Shown: positions 6,952 to 15,238, numbered from the stretch's first letter. The stretch is 32,396 nucleotides of DNA from Ruminococcus sp. (GCA_017634275.1 JAGBNQ010000066.1:1-32396); one strand, 5' to 3'. Numbers and translations: made by a program. Notes: a model not told the origin generated them from the letters alone.

Positions 6952-7300
6952 TTGTGAGCAGACTGTGCGGCAGCGCAAACGAGATAGTTTGTGAGGAAAG
7001 TCCGGGCATCATAGAGCAGGGTAGCTGATAACGTCAGCCGGAGGCGACTCCCGAGACAGTGCAACAGAAAATTACCGCCGAATTTTTCGGTAAGGGTGGA
7101 AAGGCGAGGCAAGAGCTCACCGGAGGCGCAGAGATGCGTCTGCCGTGTAAACCTTACCCGATGCAACCCCAATGGCAGCGTATATGTCAATGGCTGCTCG
7201 TCAGGCGTATTGCTGTAGGGGGCGTTAAAGCTTTGTGGCGACATAAAGCTCAGATAGATTGCCGTACACGACAAAACCCGGCTTACAGGTCGGCTCACAT
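6952..7300 (+). ncRNA. rnpB: RNase P RNA component (bacterial A-type)
   Basis: The catalytic RNA of RNase P, which removes 5' leaders from tRNA precursors. Conserved blocks occur in the right order: GAGGAAAGTCCGGGC near the 5' end, ACAGAAA, GGGTGGAAAGGCG and GGCAAGAGCTCACCGG in the middle, GTAAACC, and near the 3' end CAGATAGATTGCC and ACAAAACCCGGCTTACA. The terminal P1 helix is TGTGAGC (6953-6959) with GCTCACA (7293-7299). About 349 bases is a normal length. It has its own promoter and terminator. The exact ends are estimated from P1. Confidence 0.95.
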
Positions 7301-7307
7301 CAAAAGC

Positions 7308-7335
7308 GCTCCTTTTTTATAAAGGAGCTTTTTTG
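7308..7335 (+). terminator. rnpB terminator
   Basis: GCTCCTTT (7308-7315) pairs with AAAGGAGC (7321-7328), followed by TTTTTT. Confidence 0.9.
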
Positions 7336-7367
7336 ATTTAAGCGGATAACCAAATTTTTGATAATTA

Positions 7368-7396
7368 TTGACAAATAGAGAAAAATGTAATATAAT
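7368..7396 (+). promoter_or_regulatory. Consensus promoter of the DUF3048 gene
   Basis: TTGACA (7368-7373), a 17-base spacer and TATAAT (7391-7396), a perfect consensus. The spacer differs from the rnpB promoter spacer at only a few bases. The ATG at 7410 or 7413 follows so closely that the transcript leader would be only about 7-10 bases. Confidence 0.88.
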
Positions 7397-7409
7397 ATTA
7401 TTGGTGATA

Positions 7410-8549
7410 ATGATGAAGAAAGCTTTCAGGAAAACTATATGTGCGGCTGCTGCTTTGATAATGGCAATAGGCTGCACCTCCTGCGGAAAGAAGAATATAG
7501 AGCAAAGCGATGTTTCGTCAGGTACGACAACTGCGGCGGTGACAAATGCGACCGAGGCGGCTGCCCCTGCCGAAGAAGAGCCTGCGCAGACCGAGGCCGC
7601 AAAGAAAAAGGCGAAAAAGACCGTCAAGAAAGAAAACTACAACCAGCTGACGGGGCTTTACGATGTTGCCGACAGCGCTAAGGGCAAAAGGCCGTGCGCG
7701 GTAATGGTGAATAATATCGAGGCATCTTTGCCGCAGTATGGGATATATGATGCGGATATTCTGTTTGAGATAGTTGCTGAGGGCGGCATCACAAGGCTTA
7801 TGGCGATATATGCCGATGAATCGGATATTCCGAATGTCTGCTCGATAAGGAGTGCGAGGTATTACTATATGCTGTTTGCGCAGTCCTTTGACGCGGTGTA
7901 TCTTCATTGGGGGTCTGACCCGAAGGTGTGCAGGCCTATGTTTACCGAGCTTGATATCGACCATATCGACGGCATGAGCGATACCGTTATCTTCGACAGA
8001 GATTATGACAGAATGAACTACTATGATATGGAGCATACGGGCTACCTTAATGGCTCGGCTGTAATGGGCGATATCGAAAGCTACGGCTATCGCACAGAGA
8101 TAAAGGACGGCTATGAAAGCATTTTCAGCTTTTATGATGAATTTACAAAGCCTGCGGGCGATGAATGCACGAAGGCAGTTATCACATTCTCGGATTGGTA
8201 CTACTCGCAGTTTGACTATGATAAGAAGAGTAAGACCTATAAAAAGCTGCACAACGGCTCAAAGCATATGGATATAGGTAAGGATAAGCAGCTTGAATTT
8301 ACTAATCTGCTTTTCCTTGACGTTCCCGAGATAAAGGAGATAAATGAGGACAGCCACATCGTCGGCTTTGATATGGACGGCGGCAGCGGCTATCTTATCA
8401 CGGCAGGTAAAAAGAAGAGCATAAACTGGCGCAAGGACGGCGACTTCGGAAAGCTTATTATCACTGACGATAACGGCTCGCCCGTAGAGATGAACGTCGG
8501 CAAGACATATATCGCAGTTGCCGAGGCAAACGCGCTTAGTACAAGCTGA
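7410..8549 (+). CDS. DUF3048 (YerB-like) lipoprotein
   Basis: A 379-residue putative lipoprotein of the DUF3048 family (B. subtilis YerB); the family function is not established. The signal peptide has a basic start (MMKKAFRKT), a hydrophobic stretch and Cys in AIGCTSCGKK, either of which could carry the lipid. An Ala/Glu/Lys-rich linker runs to about residue 75. The family domain follows: RPCAVMVNNIEASLPQYG, then ILFEIVAEGGITRLMAIYAD, then IRSARYYY. This is the hallmark order, and the Asp/Glu-rich second half fits the rest of the family. ATG 7410 and 7413 are both possible; a frame extending back to 7368 would begin inside the -35 box. The weak ribosome site (GGTGAT) and the very short leader are odd. 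A large hairpin terminator follows. Confidence 0.88.
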   Translation: MMKKAFRKTICAAAALIMAIGCTSCGKKNIEQSDVSSGTTTAAVTNATEAAAPAEEEPAQTEAAKKKAKKTVKKENYNQLTGLYDVADSAKGKRPCAVMVNNIEASLPQYGIYDADILFEIVAEGGITRLMAIYADESDIPNVCSIRSARYYYMLFAQSFDAVYLHWGSDPKVCRPMFTELDIDHIDGMSDTVIFDRDYDRMNYYDMEHTGYLNGSAVMGDIESYGYRTEIKDGYESIFSFYDEFTKPAGDECTKAVITFSDWYYSQFDYDKKSKTYKKLHNGSKHMDIGKDKQLEFTNLLFLDVPEIKEINEDSHIVGFDMDGGSGYLITAGKKKSINWRKDGDFGKLIITDDNGSPVEMNVGKTYIAVAEANALSTS

Positions 8550-8561
8550 TAAATGAGTATA

Positions 8562-8616
8562 AGGGTATCGCTTTACGATGAACTATGACCTCATCGGGCA
8601 GGCGATGCCTTTTTTT
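8562..8616 (+). terminator. Terminator after the DUF3048 gene
   Basis: A long stem-loop: GGTATCGC pairs with GCGATGCC, with an inner stem CGATGA/TCATCG, followed by a run of seven T ending at 8616. Confidence 0.8.
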
Positions 8617-8703
8617 ATGGATATCCCCTTGATACACCAATGTCTGATAGCTGTAGATCTGCATTTTATGCTGAAAATGTGTTGTGTCAGGGGGGATAGC
8701 CAT
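8617..8703. repeat. MITE-like element, family A, short copy
   Basis: An 87-base element with terminal inverted repeats: ATGGATATCCCCTTGATACA at the left, and a right end whose reverse complement begins ATGGCTATCCCCCCTGACAC. Its ends and the right inner part (AAAATGTGTTGTGTCAG) match the longer copy at 28826-28999. No coding capacity. It starts directly at the end of the terminator T-run. The remaining gap to 8795 is A/T-rich with nothing further recognised. Confidence 0.72.
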
Positions 8704-8794
8704 GATTTTTTAAATGTGTAAATGTAATATCTGTTTCAAAAATATAGCTGCCAAATGGTTTATTAATTTTATACAAAAAAATTGGCTGATGAGG

Positions 8795-8823
8795 TTGATT
8801 TTTGAAACTTTTTATGATATAAT
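8795..8823 (+). promoter_or_regulatory. Promoter of the c-di-GMP gene pair
   Basis: TTGATT (8795-8800), a 17-base spacer and TATAAT (8818-8823). The leader would be about 30 bases, with AAAGGAGCGGAG just before the ATG at 8860. Confidence 0.75.
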
Positions 8824-8859
8824 ATAAATGGATTATTATTTTGTAAAGGAGCGGAGAAA

Positions 8860-10623
8860 ATGGAAAAACTTCAAAAGGGTATCCCTGAGCGTGAGCCTAT
8901 CTCCTTTCTTAAGCTTGCGCTTGCTCTGGCAAACGATTATGACAGTATATATGTAATAGACCCTGATGATGACAGCTATATCGAGTATTCTACCGCAGAC
9001 GAAAAAAAGGAGATGGCTGTCCGCTCCGCAGGTGATGACTTTTTTGAGGAGCTTAGATATAACCGCCGCGTGCAGGTCTACCCGGAGGATCAGGAGGATT
9101 TTCTTCGCGCGTTCAAAAAGGAGGCTGTCATTGATGCACTTAAAGACGGCAAGAGCTTTTCTCTTAACTACAGGCTCGTGATCGGCGGCAAGCCCTTGTA
9201 CTATTTCCTTAAAGCGATAAGGGGCGGCGACGGAAGTATCGTTATAGGCGTTCAGAATGTTGACGAGCAGCGCAGGCGCGAGCTTGCCGCAGAGGAGCGC
9301 AGCAGAACTTATTCCGAGATAGCCCAGTCACTTGCAAGCCTTTTTGAGGTTATCTACCACATTGATATAAATACAGGGCACTATACCGAATACAGCGCCT
9401 CTGAGAGTTATGCGCGCTTAGGCCTTGATCGCGGCGGTGAGGATTTCTTTGAAAAGGTGAGAGCTGATATCATCAAGGTGATACATAAGGATGACCGTAA
9501 AAAGCTGATAGACGTTCTTGACAAAAACAGACTGCTTAACGAGCTTAACAGCAAGGGCATCGTTTCAGTAGTCTACAGGCAGCTGCTTGATAAAAAGACG
9601 CAGTTTTTAAACCTTATCGCCCTAAAGATGAAAAATGACAGCGACAGGATAGTTATAGGTGTTCGCAATATAGATAAGCAAAAGAGAAAAGAACAGGATA
9701 TGGAGGATAAAAACCGTACCTTCGGTGAGATAGCTCTTGCACTCGCTGCAAGGTATGAGGTAATATATCATGTCAATATAGAGAATAATGAATACCGTGA
9801 GTACAGCGCGAGCGAGAAATATAAGCGTATCGAGATCGGCGCTAAGGGCAAGGATTTCTTTGCCGATACTCAGGTAAATATGAAACGCGATATCTACCCC
9901 GAGGATTATCCTATGATGGCGCTTGCTATGAGAAAGGATTATCTTCTTGACAGCCTGAAGGAAACGGGAAAGAACTTCTTAAGCTACCGCCTTATCCTTG
10001 ACGGCAGGCCGCAGTATGTCACCCTGTTTGCCGTAAGGCCGAAGGAGGACAGCTCGCACATCATAATTGCCGTTGCAAACGTTGACGCGGCAAAGAGAAT
10101 GGAGCTTGATTTCAGCGATGCACTCGGGAGCGCTATGGATATGGCTAACCGTGATGAGCTGACGGGCGTAAAAAATAAGCGTGCCTATGCTCAGGCAGAA
10201 ATGCAGCTTGATGAACAGCTCACAGGCAAGGAAAAAGCCCCCTTTGCTATAGCTGTTTGCGATATTAACGGCTTAAAGCAGGTCAATGACAGCTTAGGCC
10301 ATAAGGCGGGCGATGACTTTATAAAGAGCGCCTGCTCGGTGATATGCAATACCTTTAAGCACAGCCCCGTTTTCAGGATCGGCGGCGATGAGTTCGCCGT
10401 TATATTAAAGGGGAGCGATTTTGAGGAGAGAGCCTGCCTTATGAGCGAGCTTAAGCGCATTCAGAATGAAAACAGCAAGTGCGGAAAGGTGACTATCGCC
10501 GCAGGCATATCCGATTTCAATGTAAAAAACGATATCCGCGTTCAGGACGTTTTTGAGCGTGCTGATGAGGCGATGTATGAGAATAAAAAGGAATTTAAAC
10601 TACACCTGAAAAGAGGAAACTGA
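8860..10623 (+). CDS. Diguanylate cyclase with three tandem sensor repeats (GGDEF)
   Basis: A 587-residue cytoplasmic protein ending in a GGDEF domain, predicted to make cyclic di-GMP from two GTP. The N-terminal part is a triplicated PAS-like unit of about 130 residues (roughly 14-137, 146-275 and 288-415). Each repeat runs from a helix such as LALALANDYDSIY, SLASLFEVIYHID or ALAARYEVIYHVN, through YxEYSASE and xDFF, to a last strand IVIGVQNVDEQ, IVIGVRNIDKQ or IIIAVANVDAA. The GGDEF domain (about 425-585) has DELTGVKNKRAY, the metal-site VCDINGLKQVNDSLGH, the intact active site RIGGDEFAV and ADEAMYENKK. No RxxD inhibitory site is visible before GGDEF. No membrane segment, so the signal is cytosolic. 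The stop overlaps the start of the phosphodiesterase gene (TGATG). Confidence 0.92.
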   Translation: MEKLQKGIPEREPISFLKLALALANDYDSIYVIDPDDDSYIEYSTADEKKEMAVRSAGDDFFEELRYNRRVQVYPEDQEDFLRAFKKEAVIDALKDGKSFSLNYRLVIGGKPLYYFLKAIRGGDGSIVIGVQNVDEQRRRELAAEERSRTYSEIAQSLASLFEVIYHIDINTGHYTEYSASESYARLGLDRGGEDFFEKVRADIIKVIHKDDRKKLIDVLDKNRLLNELNSKGIVSVVYRQLLDKKTQFLNLIALKMKNDSDRIVIGVRNIDKQKRKEQDMEDKNRTFGEIALALAARYEVIYHVNIENNEYREYSASEKYKRIEIGAKGKDFFADTQVNMKRDIYPEDYPMMALAMRKDYLLDSLKETGKNFLSYRLILDGRPQYVTLFAVRPKEDSSHIIIAVANVDAAKRMELDFSDALGSAMDMANRDELTGVKNKRAYAQAEMQLDEQLTGKEKAPFAIAVCDINGLKQVNDSLGHKAGDDFIKSACSVICNTFKHSPVFRIGGDEFAVILKGSDFEERACLMSELKRIQNENSKCGKVTIAAGISDFNVKNDIRVQDVFERADEAMYENKKEFKLHLKRGN

Positions 10624-12333
10624 TGAGTAATGATATAACCGACAGAGAGCTTAAATTCTATCAGCTTTATGAAGAACTCGTGTCGGCAATGACTGATTTT
10701 GATGATCTCGATCCTGCAAGGGTAAGGGTCAAGATATCAGAGCTTTGCGCGCATCTTCGTATAGCTAAGGCTGTAACAAGGCTTTACCGAAATGAGAGGG
10801 AGGAAAGAGAGGGAAAGGGCGAAACTATCGCTACCTTCCTTTCAAATAAGCCCTGCACAGAATATATGAAAAAGAGGATAGTTACAAGCGTTCTGTCTAT
10901 ATGCACGCTTACTATTTATAAGGCGGACGATGAGCCCGAGCTTGATGATTTTGAAAAAAGCTCGTGTGACCTTGTGATGAGAACGGTCATGAGCTTTGTC
11001 AGCCGCAACAGAATGCGTGACCTTGTAAAGGAACTTGCGTTTTTTGACGATAACGGCTATAAGAATTTAAGAAGTCTTATAAATTTTCTAATGCATTACA
11101 GCAATGCAGGCACGCTCGGCGGGCGCGCCGCTATAAACTATAATCTTCGCCACTTTGCGCTTGTTAATCAACAGCTTGGCAGGCCTCTTGGTGATGTGGT
11201 AATGCGCACCCACTACGAAACGCTTGAAAAAATGATAGGCTCGCGCGGTATCGTTGTGCGCCTCGGTGGGGATAACTTTGTCTGCGTGTGCGGTGCAGAG
11301 CAGCTTGATGACGTTGTTTCATACCTTACCGAAACGGTAGTAGTGTACGATAAAACGGATGGCAGCGGTGTCAAGGTGACAACGAGCGCAGGCGTTTACC
11401 CGTTCCCCGAGGAGTATAGGATAAACAACCATAATGAGGTAATGGGTAAGATAGTCAATGCCTTCCGTGCAGCGCAAAGCGGCGGTAAGGAGCATATAGT
11501 TTTCTTCAGCGACCGCCTTTTAAAGGGCAGAGAAAAAAGTATGCGCGTTCAGCAGCTTTTCCCCGATGCGCTGAGAAATGAAGATTTCAAGGTGTTTTAT
11601 CAGCCGAAGGTCGATGTTACTACGGGCAGGCTGCGCGGTGCCGAGGCGCTTTGCAGGTGGTTCCATAACGGAAAGATAGTTCCGCCTATCGACTTTATAC
11701 CGAGCCTTGAGCAGACAAACGATATCTGCAAGCTTGATATGTATATGCTTTCCCACGTCTGCCGCGATATAAAGCGCTGGCTTGAAGAGGGGAGAGATGT
11801 CGTAAAGGATATCCGTAAACCTTTCAAGAAAAAATATGATAAACCCACACCTTCTTGAAACGATAATGCAGATAATAAGCGACAGCGGCATACCAAACGA
11901 TTATATCGAGATAGAGCTTACCGAAACTACCACCGACGTTGAGTTTACCGACCTAAAGCACGTTGTCGGCGGCTTGCAGCAGCAGGGCGTTTTTACATCT
12001 GTTGATGATTTCGGTATCGGCTATTCATCGCTCAACCTTATAAGGGCGATACCGTGGAATGTGCTTAAGGTAGATAAAAGCTTTCTTCCTACGGCCGCCG
12101 ATGATGATTCGGGCGACTGTAAGAGCAGCATAATGTTCAAGCACGTTGTTGCAATGGCGCGCGAGCTTGGCCTTGAATGTATCGCCGAGGGCGTTGAAAC
12201 TAAGGAGCAGGTAGATATATTAAGAGAAAACGGCTGCATGATAGCGCAGGGCTTTTACTTTGATAAGCCCTTGCCGATAGAGGAATTTGAAAAGCGCCTT
12301 GAAAATCAGAGCTACCCCTTAGATAAAGAATAG
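10623..12333 (+). pseudogene. GGDEF-EAL c-di-GMP phosphodiesterase, interrupted by a frameshift
   Basis: One gene of 569 residues when a single extra A near 11804-11806 (GTAAAGG where GTAAGG is expected) is ignored. As written, the first frame stops at 11858, and the second frame carries the rest of the EAL domain to 12333. The restored junction reads DVVRISVNLSRKNMINPH, the standard EAL sequence. The GGDEF part is degenerate (RLGGDNF, about residue 215) and unlikely to cyclise GTP. The EAL part has GAEALCRW, ELTET, DDFGIGYSSL, KVDKSFL, EGVET and QGFYFDKPLP, all residues expected for c-di-GMP hydrolysis to pGpG. It overlaps the cyclase gene by one base, so the pair is an opposing synthesis/degradation module. 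The frameshift is either true inactivation or a sequencing error. Confidence 0.88.
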
Positions 12334-12348
12334 CTTATTTATTAGCTT

Positions 12349-12420
12349 ATGACCTCCTTGAATTTTACTTTAGCAATGCGGCCGCCAAACCTTTGCTATT
12401 GTATCATTCTTGGAGGTTAT
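12349..12420. repeat. Small palindromic element
   Basis: A 72-base near-palindrome. ATGACCTCCTTGAAT (12349-12363) mirrors ATTCTTGGAGGTTAT (12406-12420) with three mismatches, and inner TAGCAA (12371-12376) mirrors TTGCTA (12393-12398) at symmetric spacing. No frame. It lies directly before a strong terminator. Confidence 0.6.
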
Positions 12421-12437
12421 TATATTTTTTTATTATA

Positions 12438-12475
12438 AAAAATGCGTCTGCTTGATTTTAAGCAGGCGCATTTTT
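12438..12475. terminator. Bidirectional terminator between convergent genes
   Basis: AAAAATGCGTCTGCTT (12438-12453) pairs with AAGCAGGCGCATTTTT (12460-12475) with one wobble, with A and T tracts on both flanks. It serves the rightward c-di-GMP genes and the leftward cupin gene. Confidence 0.92.
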
Positions 12476-12488
12476 GCGTTTTTTTATT

Positions 12489-13244
12489 TTATTTCAGCTT
12501 GCCGTAGTCCTCGTCGGATACAGCCTCGCACCATTCGGTGCTGCCCTCCTCGCCCGGTATCTCAACAGCAAGGTGCGAAAAGAAACTGTCAGGCGCAGCG
12601 CCGTGCCAGTGCTTTACCTCGGCAGGAATGTTTATTACCTTGCCGGGGGTAAGCTCTACAGCCTCTTTGCCCCATTCCTGATAATAGCCTCTGCCGCCTA
12701 CGCAGATGAGCATCTGTCCGCCTGCGCTTTTAGCGTGATGAATGTGCCAGTTGTTGCGGCAGGCAGGCTCAAAGGTCACGTTGAATATCGGCAGCTGCTC
12801 TGTCGATACGGGCGCAAGATAGCTCTGCCCTACAAAGAATTCACCGTAAGGGTTAGGCTCGCCGATAGGGAAGAAGATAGTGTTCTGATATCTGTCCTTG
12901 TCGGTAAGCTCTGTGGTTTTTTCGTTCCATACCTCTTTTGCAAGCCTGAATACCGCCCAGCCCTTCGGCCAGCCCACATACATCGTCGCGTGGGTGATGA
13001 TCGCTGCTATCTCCTCTTTTGAAACGCCGTGCGCCTTAGCGTTTTGCAGATGATATAAAAGCGAGCTGTCGGTTATCCCCGATGCCATAAGGGAAACTAC
13101 GGTTATGATGCATTTTGTCTTAACATCAATTGCTTTCTCGTTCCATACCTCGCCAAAAAGTATATCGTCATTAAGGTGAGCAAAGCTCGGCGCAAATTCG
13201 CCTAACTGCTCTCTGCCTGCTGTCTGTACTATTTTCTCGCTCAT
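12489..13244 (-). CDS. Carboxymuconolactone decarboxylase (AhpD-like) plus cupin fusion
   Basis: A cytoplasmic two-domain protein of 251 residues. The N-terminal half is a carboxymuconolactone decarboxylase/AhpD-like helical domain (NEKAIDVKTKCIITVVSL, then LLYHLQNAKAHGVSKEEI and TYVGWP-type turns, about 30-105). The C-terminal half is a cupin (about 140-230) with metal-site residues in NNWHIHHAKSAGGQM, then GGRGYYQEWG and NIPAEVKHWHGAAPDS. Such fusions are common next to aldo-keto reductases in anaerobes and are thought to act on reactive or quinone-like small molecules; the reaction is not known. AGGAGG precedes the ATG. It is the last gene of a TetR-AKR-cupin operon, 12 bases after the reductase, and a bidirectional terminator follows. 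Confidence 0.88.
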   Translation of the reverse strand: MSEKIVQTAGREQLGEFAPSFAHLNDDILFGEVWNEKAIDVKTKCIITVVSLMASGITDSSLLYHLQNAKAHGVSKEEIAAIITHATMYVGWPKGWAVFRLAKEVWNEKTTELTDKDRYQNTIFFPIGEPNPYGEFFVGQSYLAPVSTEQLPIFNVTFEPACRNNWHIHHAKSAGGQMLICVGGRGYYQEWGKEAVELTPGKVINIPAEVKHWHGAAPDSFFSHLAVEIPGEEGSTEWCEAVSDEDYGKLK

Positions 13245-13256
13245 AATGCTTACCTC

Positions 13257-14294
13257 CTATATTTTCTGTGCGCCTGTACTCCAGACGTGTTTTTCATTTT
13301 TGTTTGCAGGCTTGTTCTGCGCCATTACCCCTGCAAGTGCGTGGGGAACATACGGCTCTTCAAGATAAGCTATGTCGCCCTCGCTAAGCTCTAAGTCAAC
13401 AGCCTTTGCCGCCCCCTCAATGTGGTGCAGCTTTGTTGCCCCCACAACGGGAGATGTCACCTTTGTCAGCAGCCACGCAAGAGAGATTTCCGTCATGCTG
13501 ACCCCGTATTTTTGCGCAAGCTCATTGACCCTGTTTATAATTACCTCGTCCTGCTCCTTTGTTGCGTCATACTTGAATTTTGCGTAGCTGTCCTCCTCGG
13601 CGCGCTTTGATGTTTCACCGGGCAGCCTTGCGAGCCTGCCGCTTGCCAAAGCGCTGTAGGGGGTCATAGCGATGTTGTCCTCCTCGCAGAGCAGCGCCAT
13701 TTCCCTCTCCTCCTCGCGGAAGATAAGGTTGTAATGCCCCTGAATGCTCACAAATTTCGTAAAGCCCTCTTTCTCGGCTAAAGCATTGGCCTTTGCAAGC
13801 TGCCACGCATAGCAGTTTGAAATGCCTATGTATCTTGCCTTTCCTGCTTTGACTATTCTGTTGAGCCCGTCAAGAATATCGTATATGGGCGTGTTCCAAT
13901 CCCACATATGGTAGATGTAAAGGTCAACATAGTCTACCCCTAAGTTTTGCAGGCTTTTGTTTATCATGCGCTCGATATGCTGCTGTCCCGTTATTCCTGC
14001 CTCAATGTCCGCAGTAGTCCTCGGCAAAAACTTTGTTGCGATAACTACATCGTCACGCTTTGCAAAATCGCGCAGAGCCCTGCCTACAAACCGCTCGCTC
14101 GTTCCCGACTGATATGCTATCGCCGTGTCATAGAAATTCAACCCGAGGTCAAGCCCACGCTTTATTATCTCACGGGTATGCTGCTCGTCTATCGTCCATG
14201 AATGCTGCCCGTTTGCCGCATCGCCAAAGCCCATGCAGCCCATGCATATGCGTGAAACATTAAGCTCTGAATTTCCGAGTCTTGTGTATTTCAT
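13257..14294 (-). CDS. Aldo/keto reductase
   Basis: An NADPH-dependent TIM-barrel carbonyl reductase of 345 residues, cytoplasmic. The tetrad is present: Asp and Tyr in LNFYDTAIAYQSG, Lys in VVIATKF and His in YIYHMWDW. The coenzyme-binding end SPVVGATKLHHIEGA fits family members that use NADP(H). The N-terminus MKYTRLGNSELNVSRICMG is typical of the AKR branch often seen in stress operons. The start overlaps the stop of the TetR gene by four bases (ATGA), so translation is coupled and the gene is under the TetR promoter. The substrate (aldehyde, ketoacid or quinone) is not determined by sequence. Confidence 0.92.
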   Translation of the reverse strand: MKYTRLGNSELNVSRICMGCMGFGDAANGQHSWTIDEQHTREIIKRGLDLGLNFYDTAIAYQSGTSERFVGRALRDFAKRDDVVIATKFLPRTTADIEAGITGQQHIERMINKSLQNLGVDYVDLYIYHMWDWNTPIYDILDGLNRIVKAGKARYIGISNCYAWQLAKANALAEKEGFTKFVSIQGHYNLIFREEEREMALLCEEDNIAMTPYSALASGRLARLPGETSKRAEEDSYAKFKYDATKEQDEVIINRVNELAQKYGVSMTEISLAWLLTKVTSPVVGATKLHHIEGAAKAVDLELSEGDIAYLEEPYVPHALAGVMAQNKPANKNEKHVWSTGAQKI

Positions 14295-14914
14295 TTTACC
14301 GCCCCTCCTAAAAGCTGCATAACGCAGCAGTAAACTATCTCATAAATGCTGTGCATTTTAAAATCCATTTTTGCGTCCTCCATAGCCTTTAGCTGCTTGT
14401 CGGTCGCCACCGAGTAGGGGTAGACCCCGAACAAAAACGGGAAGAACACAAATATAAAGTTCTCGCTGTCGGTATCGGGGAAGAATTTGTTCAGGCACTC
14501 TCTCATAGCGTCAAGCGTTGCCCCGTAGGCTATCTTAAACTCAGTTAGCCTTTCTGCGCGCGAGTTTTCCTCCATATCATAGTGGTTCATTGCAAGCAGC
14601 TTTAATAGCTGCTCGTGCTTTTCAAGCGAGCCTGCAACTGCAGCGGCAAAGTCCTCCTTGCTCATTTTGTCATTTTCCCTTGCAAGGGCGAACATCTCAT
14701 CAGCCCAAACCTCATATTCCCTTTGCATAAGCGCTAAGAAAATTTCCTCCTTAGTCTGAAAATAGTTGTAGATAGATGTGCGTGTAAATGATGTCACAGC
14801 GCCTATCTCCTTCATAGTTATCTCCTTAAAGCTCATAGTTTTATAAAGCTTTTCGCAGGCGCCGACTATTTCCTCTTTCCGCGATGCTGTCAGCTCGGGT
14901 GATCCCTTCGGCAT
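14291..14914 (-). CDS. TetR-family transcriptional regulator
   Basis: A 207-residue DNA-binding repressor. The N-terminal helix-turn-helix (about residues 10-58) reads SRKEEIVGACEKLY, then FKEITMKEIGAVTSFTRTSIYNYFQTKEEIFLALM, close to the TetR signature. The C-terminal helical domain has no recognised ligand signature. Its own promoter carries two 13-bp dyads of the form TGACAC-NN-GTCA flanking the -10, so autorepression is likely. The same promoter/operator layout lies in front of the aldo-keto reductase operon at 22497-22546, so it probably regulates that too. The inducer is probably an electrophile or a substrate of the reductases; this is inference. Confidence 0.92.
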   Translation of the reverse strand: MPKGSPELTASRKEEIVGACEKLYKTMSFKEITMKEIGAVTSFTRTSIYNYFQTKEEIFLALMQREYEVWADEMFALARENDKMSKEDFAAAVAGSLEKHEQLLKLLAMNHYDMEENSRAERLTEFKIAYGATLDAMRECLNKFFPDTDSENFIFVFFPFLFGVYPYSVATDKQLKAMEDAKMDFKMHSIYEIVYCCVMQLLGGAVK

Positions 14915-14939
14915 AATACCGCCCTCCTTCCCAGTATTC

Positions 14940-14989
14940 TGACACTATGTCACTATAGCTATTATACCACCATTCTGACACGATGTCAA
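14940..14989 (-). promoter_or_regulatory. TetR promoter with twin operators
   Basis: On the minus strand: TTGACA (14989-14984), a 17-base spacer and TATAAT (14966-14961). One 13-bp dyad, TGACACGATGTCA (14976-14988), overlaps the -35 box; a second, TGACACTATGTCA (14940-14952), lies at the start of transcription. Binding at either would block RNA polymerase. Confidence 0.85.
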
Positions 14990-15103
14990 TATAATTTCCT
15001 CCGTTTGTTTATTTTTGGCATTATGTACTATCAGTCAGAACAAATGCTGTAGATTATGCACAAGCAGGCAGCTGTGGTATTGTATTGCCTGATAAGATAA
15101 CCT

Positions 15104-15200
15104 GAGTTTGTGGAGCGAGCGCTATCCCGAAGGGGGTATGGGGGGCACTTGCTTACTTCGTGAGCAGGCAAAGCCCCCCAGACCTCCTTCGCCAAACTCC
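15104..15200. repeat. Dispersed palindromic repeat, copy 2 (full-length form)
   Basis: Bounded by GAGTTTGTGG (15104) and CCAAACTCC (15192-15200). Internal arms GAAGGGGGTATGGGGGGC and GCCCCCCAGACCTCCTTC pair around a core hairpin CTTGCTTAC-TTC-GTGAGCAGG. The 26-base core is the exact reverse complement of the core in copy 1 at 2237-2292. It lies in a gene-free stretch (14915-15329) that otherwise holds the TetR operators and, at 15239-15277, a GCCATAGTA/TACTATGGC stem-loop without a T tract. Confidence 0.75.
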
Positions 15201-15238
15201 AATTTTTGTTAACAAACAGTAGCGCAGCTAATAGTAAT

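Noticed and set aside
10623-12333. Programmed ribosomal frameshifting in the GGDEF-EAL gene
   Set aside because: The indel point (GTAAAGG) is not a standard slippery heptamer, no following pseudoknot or upstream Shine-Dalgarno stimulator is evident, and EAL proteins are not known to need one.
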